From the NCBI RefSeq assembly GCF_003149245.1, contig NZ_QGDL01000006.1, forward strand, positions 124,001 to 188,000: 64,000 bases of DNA, in the 5' to 3' direction. Positions 1-8,842 of the stretch are shown here, one piece after another. A program made the position numbers and the translations under genes. The first letter of the stretch is position 1; every line of letters starts with the position of its first letter. The stretch comes from Faecalicatena orotica (GTDB lineage: Bacteria; Bacillota; Clostridia; Lachnospirales; Lachnospiraceae). The notes under the pieces are model-generated. The model saw only the letters and a list, made by a program, of their open reading frames with translations. It had not been told where the DNA came from and ran no database searches.

Positions 1-535
1 CATCATTGACGATCTCATCAATCGTACCATCACTCTCCTTTTCATTCAGCCACTTACCTGCCAGTTCTCCTCCGAGCCTTCCGTATTCTTCCTCATCAAT
101 ACCGAAAAACGCATCCGATCCCTTCACCTCCTGATCCAGACTGATGACCGGTATCCCTGCATCCTGAGCCTTCTTAACTGCGTCTGCCGGTGCTTCCTGA
201 TCAACAGGACTAATGATAATGGCATCAACCCCCTGAGAAACAAAGTCTTCGATCTGACTGATATGTTTGGAGGCATCCGCAGCCGCATCTGCGACGACGA
301 GATCAATCCCCTTCTCTTTTGCGGCTGCTTTCATTCCTTCTACAATGGATACAAAATAAGCATTTTCCATACTCTGGACCGTGTAACCTACTTTTATTGT
401 CCCGCCGTCTTCTTCCTTTTTAGTCGAAGTGCCACCCTTATCCGGGGCATCATCCGAAGTTTTTACGAGTCCGCACCCTCCCATTGTGAGAACCATTGCA
501 GCTGCAATCAATACGCTTAATACTTTCTTTTTCAT
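1..535 (-). CDS. Sugar ABC transporter substrate-binding lipoprotein, RbsB-like (C-terminus outside window)
   Basis: The first 178 codons of a periplasmic-binding-protein type 1 (ribose/galactose class) are present; the gene runs off the left edge. The N-terminus has a lipoprotein signal ending MGGC with the lipidated Cys at about residue 21. An acidic/Thr linker follows, then a typical start of the first Rossmann-like lobe (VGYTVQSMENAYFVSIVEG) and the strands ending DALIISP-like (VDAIIISPVDQEA) and VISLDQEV. It should bind a monosaccharide outside the cell for an ABC importer whose ATPase and permease would lie further left. The ATG is preceded by GGAAGGAG. It lies just downstream of a YesM/YesN sensor set in the same orientation and has candidate regulator repeats in its upstream region, so it is probably that set's target. 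The exact sugar is unknown. Confidence 0.88.
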   Translation of the reverse strand, partial: MKKKVLSVLIAAAMVLTMGGCGLVKTSDDAPDKGGTSTKKEEDGGTIKVGYTVQSMENAYFVSIVEGMKAAAKEKGIDLVVADAAADASKHISQIEDFVSQGVDAIIISPVDQEAPADAVKKAQDAGIPVISLDQEVKGSDAFFGIDEEEYGRLGGELAGKWLNEKESDGTIDEIVND

Positions 536-589
536 ATATTTTTCTCCTTCCAATTAAGATATCTTTATTATAAATTTAGTCTGTCCATT

Positions 590-639
590 TGATAATCCAA
601 TATGATACTATAAACTTTAGATATAATCCGATTATGATA
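590..639 (-). promoter_or_regulatory. Candidate tandem operator of the AraC-type response regulator
   Basis: Two near-identical direct repeats on the + strand, ATAATCCAATATGATA (592-607) and ATAATCCGATTATGATA (623-639), start 31 bp apart, about three helical turns. They lie upstream of the binding-protein gene that begins at 535, and the promoter between them and the gene has a TATAAT-like -10 but no good -35. This is the usual arrangement for an AraC-family activator. The natural candidate is the regulator encoded at 691-2265. Binding is inferred. Confidence 0.45.
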
Positions 640-647
640 ATAAGAAA

Positions 648-676
648 ATGGCTATACCATCCTCTGATATAGCCAT
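648..676 (-). terminator. Intrinsic terminator after the YesN-type regulator
   Basis: Nine-base arms ATGGCTATA and TATAGCCAT enclose an 11-base loop. On the minus strand they are followed by TTTTCTTATTAT. It sits 15 bases past the stop of the regulator gene. Confidence 0.75.
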
Positions 677-690
677 TACATGATTTTGAA

Positions 691-2265
691 TCAGCGATTG
701 CCCATGCCTTTTATCATTTTCTTATACTGTGATACACTTACTCCAGTGAACTTTTTAAATGCCGCGCTGAAATATGCGGGATTATCATAACCCGTCATAT
801 AACCGATCTCCTGAATCTTATAATCAGGGTTCATAAGAAGAATCTGCGCCTCTTTCATCCTCCTTTTGATCAGGTAATCTGTAAAACTTTCCCCTGTCAC
901 TTCTGTAAACACGGTACTGAAATAATTCCGGCTCAGCCCGGCATAGGCCGCAGCATCTCCGATCCGTAGTCCGGGCTCCGAAAAATGTTCTTCTATATAT
1001 TCGCAGGCTTTTACAATGCTCTGTTCTACACCGGCCGGATCATTTTCCTTCACATTTTCAGTGAGCCTTATTAACTCTGCTTCTAAAAGCTCCATTGCAT
1101 CATCCAGTGTTTTCTGCTTGATAATCCGGTAATACAGCGCATCTAGTTCCTCCTCTTCTTCCTTAAACTGAGGCATCCTCCTGATCTCACCGAGAATCGA
1201 GCTCACAGAAAAGGAAAGCATCAAAATCGAATCACTGCCTGTATACCTCAGATTATTTTTCAGCCTCCCTACATATTCATGGAGCATATCCGTATAACCT
1301 GTCGTCACTAATTTTGCCAGATATTCCACCAGGCTTTTGTTCACAGTATGGTTCTGGTCAAAATATTTATCCAGATCCTTTTCCGAAAGATTCTTATCTT
1401 TCCCCTCACTGAACTGGTAACTGCATATTTGTCTGATCTTTTCGTATGACAGACTCAGGTAATAGAGCTCTGAGACGGCCGGTCCTGCTATAAACGTGAC
1501 CGGCACACAGGCATCCACACCCTTCATCCTGTTTCGGCAGTCCTCCTCAAAACTGGATACTTCCTGCTCTGCCGTTTCTTCATCACACAGACAGCAGAAC
1601 AAGTGATGTCCGAAACTGTGGATATATTTAAACCCTCTCTCCCTGCCGGCGTCCCCGAGTATCTTCCTATACTCGTCCTCTTTTTCAGAATGGTCAAACA
1701 GTGCCTCAACTACCAGCCATTTCTGCCCAGCCCCCCTAAGATAGGGTTCCTCCAGTTTACTGCAGACTGTTCTGGTGTATTTCTGGTTCAGGACATTCTG
1801 AAAAAATGTTTCCTCCAGAATCCCCTCGTCCTCCATTACCATTTCTTCCAGCCTGCTGCTCTTCTTCTGTATCTGCTCATTTCTCTTCTTTTCTTCCTTC
1901 TGGTACACAATCTGGCGCATTGTCTCGCGCATCTGCTTAAGGTCAATTGGTTTCAAAAGATAGTCATCCACCCCGAGCCGCAGTGCCTTCTGGGCAAACT
2001 GGAAATCATCATAGGCACTCATAATCACGACACGGGTATCCGGGCACAGAGTGCGTATCTGCTCCGTCAGCTTAAGTCCGTCCATATTGGACATCTTAAT
2101 ATCTGTCAGAAGGACATCAGCCTGCTTCTCTACAACTGCCTTTAGCGCTTTATCTCCGTCATCCACTCCCGCGGCCACCTCAATGTCCAGTTCCTCCCAC
2201 GGGAATGCACAGCACATGCCCTGAAGCTGGATCTCATCATCATCTGCAATCACCAATTTATACAT
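691..2265 (-). CDS. AraC-family response regulator (YesN type)
   Basis: A 524-residue two-component regulator. The receiver domain covers residues 1-120, with acidic pocket DDD near residue 8-10, phospho-acceptor Asp55 (LLTDIKMSNMDG) and Lys in LLKPID. A long middle linker region follows. The last ~100 residues are an AraC double helix-turn-helix (SRNYFSTVFTEVTGESFTDYL and the hallmark YDNPAYFSAAFKKFTGVS). It should bind DNA and activate a sugar uptake operon after phosphorylation by the kinase encoded immediately upstream, whose coding region overlaps it by 8 bases. The probable target is the binding-protein gene at 1-535. Length and architecture are normal for the family. Confidence 0.93.
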   Translation of the reverse strand: MYKLVIADDDEIQLQGMCCAFPWEELDIEVAAGVDDGDKALKAVVEKQADVLLTDIKMSNMDGLKLTEQIRTLCPDTRVVIMSAYDDFQFAQKALRLGVDDYLLKPIDLKQMRETMRQIVYQKEEKKRNEQIQKKSSRLEEMVMEDEGILEETFFQNVLNQKYTRTVCSKLEEPYLRGAGQKWLVVEALFDHSEKEDEYRKILGDAGRERGFKYIHSFGHHLFCCLCDEETAEQEVSSFEEDCRNRMKGVDACVPVTFIAGPAVSELYYLSLSYEKIRQICSYQFSEGKDKNLSEKDLDKYFDQNHTVNKSLVEYLAKLVTTGYTDMLHEYVGRLKNNLRYTGSDSILMLSFSVSSILGEIRRMPQFKEEEEELDALYYRIIKQKTLDDAMELLEAELIRLTENVKENDPAGVEQSIVKACEYIEEHFSEPGLRIGDAAAYAGLSRNYFSTVFTEVTGESFTDYLIKRRMKEAQILLMNPDYKIQEIGYMTGYDNPAYFSAAFKKFTGVSVSQYKKMIKGMGNR

Positions 2266-4078
2266 GCATACACTCCTCTCTTATCTCAATGGACACCTTC
2301 GTTCCCACTCCATCTGTGCTGTCAACCTTCATGATACAGCCTTCTCCGAAAAACAGCTTCAGCCGTTCGTTTACATTTGTCAGTCCATAACTGTCAGACT
2401 CCTCCACAATACCTTCCGACAGCATTCTCTGGATTTTCCCCAGCTGCTTGGGAGGCATTCCCAATCCGGTATCCTCTACACACAGGATCACCCTTCCATT
2501 TTTTTTCGTGCCTTTTATTTCGATGCTCCCTCCCTTATCTTTTCCTTTAATTCCATGATAAATGGAATTTTCAACCAGAGGCTGGAGAATCAATTTGGGA
2601 ACTATGTACGACTCTACTTCTTCATCTACAGAGATTGAGAATGACAATTTTTTCTTATATCTCATCAGTTGTATTGTCAGGTAACTCTCTACATTGGATA
2701 TCTCATTTTTAATTGCCACCCGCTCACTGCCCTTATTTAGTCCGGTCTTAAAAAAACGTGTCAGTGCATCCAGCATATTTTCTGCATCCTCCTGATTTTT
2801 CATCCGGATCAGCCACATCAGTGAATCGAGTGTGTTATATAAAAAATGCGGATTTATCTGTGCCTGGAGCAGCAGCAGTTCGTAATGCCTCTGTCGTTCA
2901 TGCTCCGTCCGGATACGATCCATCAAATTGCGGATTTCCACGACCATCTCATTGAACTGTGCCCCCAGCTCCCCAATTTCATCTTCTGCTTCACAGGTCA
3001 CCGTAGTTTCAAAATCCCCTTCCTGTACTCTCTCTACATTTTCCTTTAATGACAAGATAGGCCTGGTAATACTTCCGGCAACCTTATACGATACATACAC
3101 ACTTCCCACGATCAAAAGTGCAGTCACAAAAAGTGAAATGGTCACCACGACAATCAGGAGACGGTAATAATTAACCTGTGGGAGAAAATAAACCAGAATC
3201 CAGTCATTCACATCCATCTGCTGGTATGCCGTCATATATCCTGACACAGCGCCAAAGCTCTTTTGGGGGAAGTCTTTTTTCCAATATGTCAGAAGCTTCG
3301 TGGTCTTAAGAACCTCCGGCCTTAGTTGTTCTACTTCTTCCTGTTCTGCCAGTCCGTCTTTCTGAATCAACGTTAACCTGTCGTTATCATATAATTCTAC
3401 TTTCTCATCTACAATCCTGAATTTTGTATCCGGATAAAACAGATATAATTCACCGCCGTCTTCCACATAATGACTATTCCTGAGAATATCAGATACCCCG
3501 ATCTCTACCATGACACAGCCCAGAATACGCCCGGTCCGTGCCTCTGAAACAGGAATCCCGAGGGAAATAAATTCCGTTTCAGCAGTCTCAGCAAAATATG
3601 ACTCACTGTGCAGCTCAAACCAGTGAGATTCTTTCTGCTCTTTTACAAGCGTATACCAGTCTTCCTGTGTATACTCCTTTTCCTTTAGAGAGTACGGGCT
3701 ATTTTTATATAAACCGCCATTTTCTCCAATTATATATACTTTTACGGAACCATCAAAATACCCGGATGTCCCCAGCAGCAAACTGTTCAGTTTTATTTCA
3801 CTGGCATGCTGCTCCTGTTCAGTTTGAAACTTATTTGCCAATATCTGGTTCACGGCTTCATCGTCTGCAACCGTCTGCCCGATCTGATACGCCTGTTGGA
3901 GAATCTTATCTATCTGGTCCGCCTGATTGCCAAGTGTCGAACATATTTCATCTTTCCTCTTCTCCTGTACATTCACCAGAATATAAAACAGCATAACAAC
4001 ACAAAAAAGGATAACAGGGATCAAGGAAAACAACGCAAAGTTTTTCAGCAGTTTATCACGAATTGATTTCTTCTTCAT
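2258..4078 (-). CDS. Sensor histidine kinase, YesM/LytS class
   Basis: A 606-residue membrane kinase. TM1 covers about residues 15-36, a ~265-residue extracellular sensing region follows, TM2 is about 307-330, then a HAMP linker. The His_kinase domain has phospho-acceptor His411 in QAQINPHFLYNT, and the ATPase domain has the N-box LVENSIYHGI and DTGLGM. It follows a sugar-binding protein gene with only 3 bases between them and overlaps the response regulator, so the three form one unit. In this class the binding protein presents the sugar to the kinase ectodomain; that mechanism is inferred from gene order. The ligand is unknown. Confidence 0.93.
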   Translation of the reverse strand: MKKKSIRDKLLKNFALFSLIPVILFCVVMLFYILVNVQEKRKDEICSTLGNQADQIDKILQQAYQIGQTVADDEAVNQILANKFQTEQEQHASEIKLNSLLLGTSGYFDGSVKVYIIGENGGLYKNSPYSLKEKEYTQEDWYTLVKEQKESHWFELHSESYFAETAETEFISLGIPVSEARTGRILGCVMVEIGVSDILRNSHYVEDGGELYLFYPDTKFRIVDEKVELYDNDRLTLIQKDGLAEQEEVEQLRPEVLKTTKLLTYWKKDFPQKSFGAVSGYMTAYQQMDVNDWILVYFLPQVNYYRLLIVVVTISLFVTALLIVGSVYVSYKVAGSITRPILSLKENVERVQEGDFETTVTCEAEDEIGELGAQFNEMVVEIRNLMDRIRTEHERQRHYELLLLQAQINPHFLYNTLDSLMWLIRMKNQEDAENMLDALTRFFKTGLNKGSERVAIKNEISNVESYLTIQLMRYKKKLSFSISVDEEVESYIVPKLILQPLVENSIYHGIKGKDKGGSIEIKGTKKNGRVILCVEDTGLGMPPKQLGKIQRMLSEGIVEESDSYGLTNVNERLKLFFGEGCIMKVDSTDGVGTKVSIEIREECMHV

Positions 4079-4081
4079 AGA

Positions 4082-5041
4082 TCAGTACCCCTGCATTTCA
4101 TCCAGATTTTCTTTTGTAAATATACTTCCATGTAAAATATTCTCATAACTGATCTCTGTTCCCTGCATGTCTTTTTGGATCAGTTCAGACAGTATTTTCC
4201 CCATATAGGGAACAGCTTCTATGGTTCCCAAATACCCGCCTGCCTGTATCGCAGTCTTTATGTCCTTGATTCCATTTATGGATACCACCGGAATCTGCCC
4301 TCGCAGCCCCAGTTCTTCCAGAGCGCTGACAGCCCCGATGCCATCCTCATCCGTGTCTGCAAATATAGCATCTATAGACCCCGGGCTGTTCAGAAGATAA
4401 TTCATCACATTATTGCGCGCAATTCCTCTGTCCCCGTTCCCCTCAATACTGCCTTTGATTTCAAGATTTTCGTATTCCCTCAGCTGATTTCTAAAACCCG
4501 TACTGTGTTCTCTGCTGATCGAGGAACCGCTTTCCCCTCTCAATTCAAGAATCTGCCCTTCCCTGCCGGCAAAATACTGATTCAGCAGATTTGCGCAAAC
4601 CTCTCCTTCCCAATGCTGGTCAGTTCTTATTTCTGCCAGAATCGGAATTTCATTCGATCCTGCAATGCTGCGGTCCAGTAAAATTATCCTCGTATCTGTT
4701 TCTGAAACTTTCCGCAGTTCTTCTTCCAGACCAATTGTTTTTACGGGCATTACAACGAGATATTCAGGACTGTACTCCATCAACTCCCGAATATCTGTCT
4801 GCTGTTTCTCCATATCTGAATCCGCATCTCTCCACTCTACTGTAAAATGAGCAAGATCAAGATTCTCGAGAACATCCTTCCATATGGCCGTTGTCCTTGG
4901 GTTCTTTATGTTACAGAAAGAAACCGTGATCTGCACATTTTCATGATCTTCCGCCTTTGTTTTTTCATATTTTCCCAGAACTCCACACACAGTCATACCT
5001 GCTAAGATAATTCCGATGATCGCTAACCCCCACTTTTTCAT
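4082..5041 (-). CDS. Periplasmic-binding-protein-like sugar sensor
   Basis: A 319-residue protein of the RbsB/LacI-type binding fold, with a single N-terminal hydrophobic segment (residues 4-23) that acts as signal or anchor. The Cys after MTV is a poor lipobox. Fold landmarks include ILLDRSIAGSNEIPIL, the SSISREHSTGFRNQL helix and IFADTDEDGIGAVSALEELG. The ATG at 5041 is chosen over an upstream in-frame ATG because AAGGAGG lies 6 bases before it. No transport genes follow; the next genes are the YesM kinase (3-base gap) and YesN regulator. It is therefore more likely the sensing component of a three-part sugar-response system than a transport receptor. Confidence 0.82.
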   Translation of the reverse strand: MKKWGLAIIGIILAGMTVCGVLGKYEKTKAEDHENVQITVSFCNIKNPRTTAIWKDVLENLDLAHFTVEWRDADSDMEKQQTDIRELMEYSPEYLVVMPVKTIGLEEELRKVSETDTRIILLDRSIAGSNEIPILAEIRTDQHWEGEVCANLLNQYFAGREGQILELRGESGSSISREHSTGFRNQLREYENLEIKGSIEGNGDRGIARNNVMNYLLNSPGSIDAIFADTDEDGIGAVSALEELGLRGQIPVVSINGIKDIKTAIQAGGYLGTIEAVPYMGKILSELIQKDMQGTEISYENILHGSIFTKENLDEMQGY

Positions 5042-5149
5042 AACAGCCTCCTTATCTGAAATAATTATAGCATACAGGTTTCGTATTGTATTACTTTTTC
5101 TTTGTGTGATTTCGCCATTTTGTTGAATGTACATTCTTATTTAGATAAT

Positions 5150-5184
5150 AAAAAAACTGCCTGCATGCTATTGCACATAGGCAG
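5150..5184 (-). terminator. Intrinsic terminator after the epimerase gene
   Basis: Arms CTGCCT (5157-5162) and AGGCAG (5179-5184), extended by an inner TGC/GCA pairing, are followed on the minus strand by TTTTTTATTAT. It ends the operon that reads from ParA to the epimerase. Confidence 0.85.
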
Positions 5185-5215
5185 CCCTTAAAAACCCGCT
5201 GTTATTTCACATTTA

Positions 5216-6085
5216 CTATCTTCCAAACACATGCCTCAAAAACTGAACCGAATTTTTCGCGTCTTCATCCAGTTTTTCCAGACTTGTGTCTGACAGCATT
5301 TCGCGCCATATTTTTATATCACTTCCAACGCATCCGCCGGTAAGGACAAACGGTTCCATCACGACATTTCCCTGATAGCCTGCCCTGTCGAGCGCCTTGC
5401 CGATCTCGGCCCACGGGATGTTCCCTTTGCCGGGGACTCTTCTGTTATTCTCACCTACATGGAAATGTCCCAGCTTATCTCCGGCAGTCAGTATCGCATC
5501 CGGCATGCTGTCTTCTTCTATGTTCATATGGAAAGTGTCCAGCATCACTTTCACGGCAGGCGTGCCCACCTCTTCAATGAACTGTACCGCTTCTTTCGCT
5601 GTGTTGAGCAGGTAGCCTTCAAACCGGTTCAATACTTCCAGACAGTAATCTACGCCACAGTCTTCTGCGATTCTGGAAACTGTGCGCACATTCTTCACGC
5701 TCCGCTCCCAGTCCCCTTTTTTATCGATAGGCCTGGAATAGTCAACCGGCCAGTAGGAATATATCCCGCCACCCAGCGTATGGATATCCAGATATTCCAG
5801 CTTTCCCAGTATGTCCGTATAGAATTCTATGGCATGTCTTACGACCGCCTCATCGGCAGACGCGAGATTTTCATTTGCCGCCGGGCCATATCCTGCCGTC
5901 AGGACCATATCATATTCCTTCGCAGTCTCTTTGAATCTGTCCAGACCGGCCTTGCTGATATCTTTCAATGCAGCACAGGAAATCTCCAGTATATCAAAAC
6001 CGAGCTCTTTTGCCTTCTTAATGTAGCTTGCCTGGTCTGCATCCCATTCCTTCTCCCAATATGCAAAATAAATCCCATACTTCAT
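5216..6085 (-). CDS. D-psicose/D-tagatose 3-epimerase family ketose epimerase
   Basis: A 289-residue TIM-barrel sugar epimerase. It opens MKYGIYFAYWEKEW, closely resembling characterised clostridial and Ruminococcus D-psicose (allulose) 3-epimerases as I remember them. The metal and catalytic residues fall at the same numbers as in the Agrobacterium enzyme: Glu150 (CLEVLNRFEGY), Asp183 (MLDTFHMN), His209 (HFHVGENNRR) and Glu244 (VMEPFV). It should interconvert C3 epimers of free ketohexoses, for example psicose with fructose or tagatose with sorbose, using a divalent metal in the cytoplasm. The start at 6085 has AAGGAG eight bases upstream; a longer reading frame overlaps the PHP gene and has no ribosome site. 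It is last in the operon with PHP and AraC genes. Which ketose it uses in vivo is not decided by the sequence. Confidence 0.9.
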   Translation of the reverse strand: MKYGIYFAYWEKEWDADQASYIKKAKELGFDILEISCAALKDISKAGLDRFKETAKEYDMVLTAGYGPAANENLASADEAVVRHAIEFYTDILGKLEYLDIHTLGGGIYSYWPVDYSRPIDKKGDWERSVKNVRTVSRIAEDCGVDYCLEVLNRFEGYLLNTAKEAVQFIEEVGTPAVKVMLDTFHMNIEEDSMPDAILTAGDKLGHFHVGENNRRVPGKGNIPWAEIGKALDRAGYQGNVVMEPFVLTGGCVGSDIKIWREMLSDTSLEKLDEDAKNSVQFLRHVFGR

Positions 6086-6102
6086 AGATGTTATCTCCTT
6101 TT

Positions 6103-7077
6103 CTATTTTCCTGATCTGAGCAGTCCGGCCAGCAGCTCGTTTTCGTAAAAATATGTTTCCGTAACTCCGCATTCCCCCACATACCGCGGGTCTTCCACAC
6201 CTTTTTTCTGGTCTGCATGATAATCCGACCCTCCTGACAGAATCCGTACCCTGCTGCCATAAGTCTCTCGTATATAAGTCTCTATTTCCGTTTTATTCAT
6301 AGTACCTTCATAGCTCGTCTTATCATACGTGTAGCATGCCTCGATCCCGTCCAGCCCTGCTTTTACGAGATCGTCTATGTACCGTTTGCGTTCTGTCACC
6401 TTTCCATCTTTCATGACACGGCTGCTGATCAGGAACGGATGGGCCAGAATGGCGATGCCGCCGGTACGGTGGACCATTTCAATGACAGTCTTCGGATCCG
6501 GTTTCTTCCGTTTTACCTGATAGCGCTTTGTATTCTTTACAAGCAGTTTTGCCTCACTCCAGTCCTTTGTATATCCCTTTTTCGCCATCAATTCGAAAAT
6601 CATCTTTTTCAGGACATGATCCTCCTCCACCGGATGGCCGCCGTTATACAGTACTTCTTCCCAACTGACAGCTATTTTATCTTCATTCAGGCGTCTGACC
6701 AGTTCTTTATATCCTTCTGTTCTCGATATAGCAACATCATATTCGAGTTCCTTAAACCATTTATCCTGCCAGTCACAGCCCAGACAGACGATATGTACAT
6801 CATCCACATCCGTATCACAGGAAATTTCTGTTCCGAGCAAAAGTGTAACACCGTGGGAAGACGCATATTCACTCAGGCTCCCCCTGTTCCCGGCTGCATC
6901 TATGTCTGTATCATCCGGAACAATATCGTGGTCTGTCAGCGCCAGTATTTTTACACCGTTTTCTTTTGCCCGCATGATTACTTCCCTTGGCGTGTCCGCC
7001 CCGTCTGAACGCGTCGAATGTGTGTGCAGATCACATGTATAATTTGCGTGAGTCATCTTTTTCCCTGCCTCTGTCAT
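6103..7077 (-). CDS. PHP-domain metal-dependent phosphoesterase
   Basis: A 324-residue PHP protein. Metal-binding motifs are visible in order: DLHTHSTRSDGADTP (N-terminal HxH), LALTDHD, a Glu in LLGTEIS, AILAHPFLIS and GGSDYHAD. Such proteins hydrolyse phosphomonoesters, nucleotides or small phosphorylated sugars; the substrate here is unknown. The first ATG overlaps the AraC stop codon by four bases (ATGA). A second ATG seven codons in is preceded by GAGGCAGGG and may be the real start (7056). The gene lies 17 bases before the ketose epimerase, suggesting a role in the same sugar route, perhaps dephosphorylation of an intermediate (inference). Confidence 0.85.
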   Translation of the reverse strand: MTEAGKKMTHANYTCDLHTHSTRSDGADTPREVIMRAKENGVKILALTDHDIVPDDTDIDAAGNRGSLSEYASSHGVTLLLGTEISCDTDVDDVHIVCLGCDWQDKWFKELEYDVAISRTEGYKELVRRLNEDKIAVSWEEVLYNGGHPVEEDHVLKKMIFELMAKKGYTKDWSEAKLLVKNTKRYQVKRKKPDPKTVIEMVHRTGGIAILAHPFLISSRVMKDGKVTERKRYIDDLVKAGLDGIEACYTYDKTSYEGTMNKTEIETYIRETYGSRVRILSGGSDYHADQKKGVEDPRYVGECGVTETYFYENELLAGLLRSGK

Positions 7078-8030
7078 TTTTCTCTGTATTCTTTTGGACT
7101 CATCCCGTACTTTTCCTTAAACTTCCGGTAAAAATAACTGGTATTGTCATAACCGACGGATTCGATGATATCCAGTATCGGCAAAGTACTGCTGTTCAAA
7201 AGGTAAAGCGCCTGATTCATCCGTTTTGCCTGAAGCAGTTCTTTGTATGTCTTTCCTGTCCGTTTCTTGATCTCCCTGCTCAGCCAGTATACGTCATAGC
7301 CCAGCATCTCCGCCAGCTCTGAAAGGCTGCCGTTTTTATAATGCTCCTCCACATAACTGAGCACCACACCGGTCAATTCCTTATCGAAGCGGCTGCTGCC
7401 AGTCTCCATTTTATCCATGTGGTTTAACAGCATCAGCAGCAGGAGCCCCATCGTGATCTGATTGCAGCTGCGCTTATTCGAAAGGTCATAAAAGATCGTC
7501 CATACCATATTTTCCACAAGGTTCTGAATAGGGAGTATGTCAGCCACATGGAAGTAAAGGTATGACGTCATCTCGTTTTTCCCACATAAAGTCCCGACCA
7601 GAAATTCCTTCAGCATGTTTTCTTCCTCCCCCATCATGGAGAAGGCCATGTTGAAGAACTCCGGCAGGATAATAAAGTTTACGGCAATATCTTCCTCTCT
7701 GGCGGGAAGGATCTCCTGCACGGCATTCTGATTCAGAAAGAGCAGGTCCCCTTCTTCCAGAACCACCTCGTCCCCATCCACAATATGCGTCGTAGAGCCC
7801 TGACACATATAGATTACTTCTACATAGTTATGCCGGTGCTTCGGAAACCGGACAAAACGGGTATGCGGCCTGACCTGGATCAGCTTTCCCTTTTTTAAAA
7901 GCTTCTCACAATCCACAATCAGTTCTTTCTTCTCTGTATAAAGATGTGGATCGATCCCGTCCTTCCCATCCAGTATCTTTTGTTCTTCCTCCGTGATTAC
8001 TGACAGTTCTTTGATCAATTCCGGATGCAT
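7074..8030 (-). CDS. AraC-family transcriptional regulator with cupin sensor domain
   Basis: A 318-residue regulator. Residues ~55-160 form a cupin-like ligand pocket (VRFPKHRHNYVEVIYMCQG). The C-terminal ~100 residues carry two helix-turn-helix motifs (LSELAEMLGYDVYWLSREI and SVGYDNTSYFYRKFKEKYG). It probably senses a small sugar and controls its own operon, which continues into the PHP and epimerase genes. AGGTGAG lies before the ATG, eight bases after the ParA stop. No receiver domain is present, so it is a one-component regulator. Confidence 0.9.
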   Translation of the reverse strand: MHPELIKELSVITEEEQKILDGKDGIDPHLYTEKKELIVDCEKLLKKGKLIQVRPHTRFVRFPKHRHNYVEVIYMCQGSTTHIVDGDEVVLEEGDLLFLNQNAVQEILPAREEDIAVNFIILPEFFNMAFSMMGEEENMLKEFLVGTLCGKNEMTSYLYFHVADILPIQNLVENMVWTIFYDLSNKRSCNQITMGLLLLMLLNHMDKMETGSSRFDKELTGVVLSYVEEHYKNGSLSELAEMLGYDVYWLSREIKKRTGKTYKELLQAKRMNQALYLLNSSTLPILDIIESVGYDNTSYFYRKFKEKYGMSPKEYREK

Positions 8031-8038
8031 CTACTCAC

Positions 8039-8824
8039 CTATTTCTGTTCTGCGATTTCTTTTGCAAGTTCCATATATTCCGCAGCACTTCTGCTGCTCT
8101 TCTTATATGCCATGATCGGCACATTATTGTCCTGGGACCATTCAATCCCACTGTCTACACGGATATATGTATCAAAAACTTTCACATTTTCCAGCTCTTT
8201 TAAGCTATCCAGTGTCTGCTTAAAATAATTTTTCCTTGTATCCACCTTCGTGATCACAATCCCGCCCAGTTTTAATTCAGGAGCAATCTGTTTTACCTCT
8301 TCCAGAAATTCAAACATATTCCCGAGCCCGAAAAGTCCCCACGGAGTCGATTCTACCGGAATCACCACCTCATCCGACGCACACAGGATGTTCATGACCC
8401 ATCCCCCCAGCGTCGGCGGGGCATCAATCAGAATATAGTCATATGTTCCCGCCTCTTTAACCGTTGCAAGGCATTTTCTCAGTATGTATTCCCTCTGCCA
8501 CTTTGTAAATAATTCATATTCAATGGAGCTCATCAGCGTCGATGACGGGATCAGGTCCAGCCCTTCATATGGTGAATGCACAATATAATCCGTAAGGTCA
8601 GCCTGCTTCCTGATTCCTTCGTAAAGATTCTTTTCCCCCTGTGCAAACGCCAGCACCTGGTCCTCGTCAAATAGCGAGAGGGAAAGATTCAGCTGCATGT
8701 CCCCGTCAATCAAAAGCACTTTATATCCAAGCCGGGTCAGTCCATAGCCCACATTCGAACATGTCGTGGACTTCCCACTTCCTCCTTTGTTATTCGCAAA
8801 ACATATCACTCTCGTCTTATCCAT
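8039..8824 (-). CDS. Orphan ParA/Soj-type ATPase
   Basis: A 261-residue ParA-family ATPase. It has the deviant Walker A loop NNKGGSGKST near the N-terminus, switch I around QLNLSL and Walker B YDYILIDAPPTLGG. The family forms ATP-dependent dimers on DNA and positions DNA or protein cargo. The ATG at 8824 is used because GGAGGT lies six bases upstream; an in-frame ATG further up lies inside a repeated palindrome. No parB or parS-like site is visible nearby. Instead it heads an operon with an AraC regulator eight bases downstream. Its cargo is unknown. Confidence 0.88.
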   Translation of the reverse strand: MDKTRVICFANNKGGSGKSTTCSNVGYGLTRLGYKVLLIDGDMQLNLSLSLFDEDQVLAFAQGEKNLYEGIRKQADLTDYIVHSPYEGLDLIPSSTLMSSIEYELFTKWQREYILRKCLATVKEAGTYDYILIDAPPTLGGWVMNILCASDEVVIPVESTPWGLFGLGNMFEFLEEVKQIAPELKLGGIVITKVDTRKNYFKQTLDSLKELENVKVFDTYIRVDSGIEWSQDNNVPIMAYKKSSRSAAEYMELAKEIAEQK

Positions 8825-8842
8825 CTCGTACCTCCGCGGGAA

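Noticed and set aside
5459-6148. 229-codon plus-strand open frame opposite the epimerase
   Set aside because: It lacks a ribosome site and recognisable domain, and the minus-strand epimerase matches its family along the whole length.
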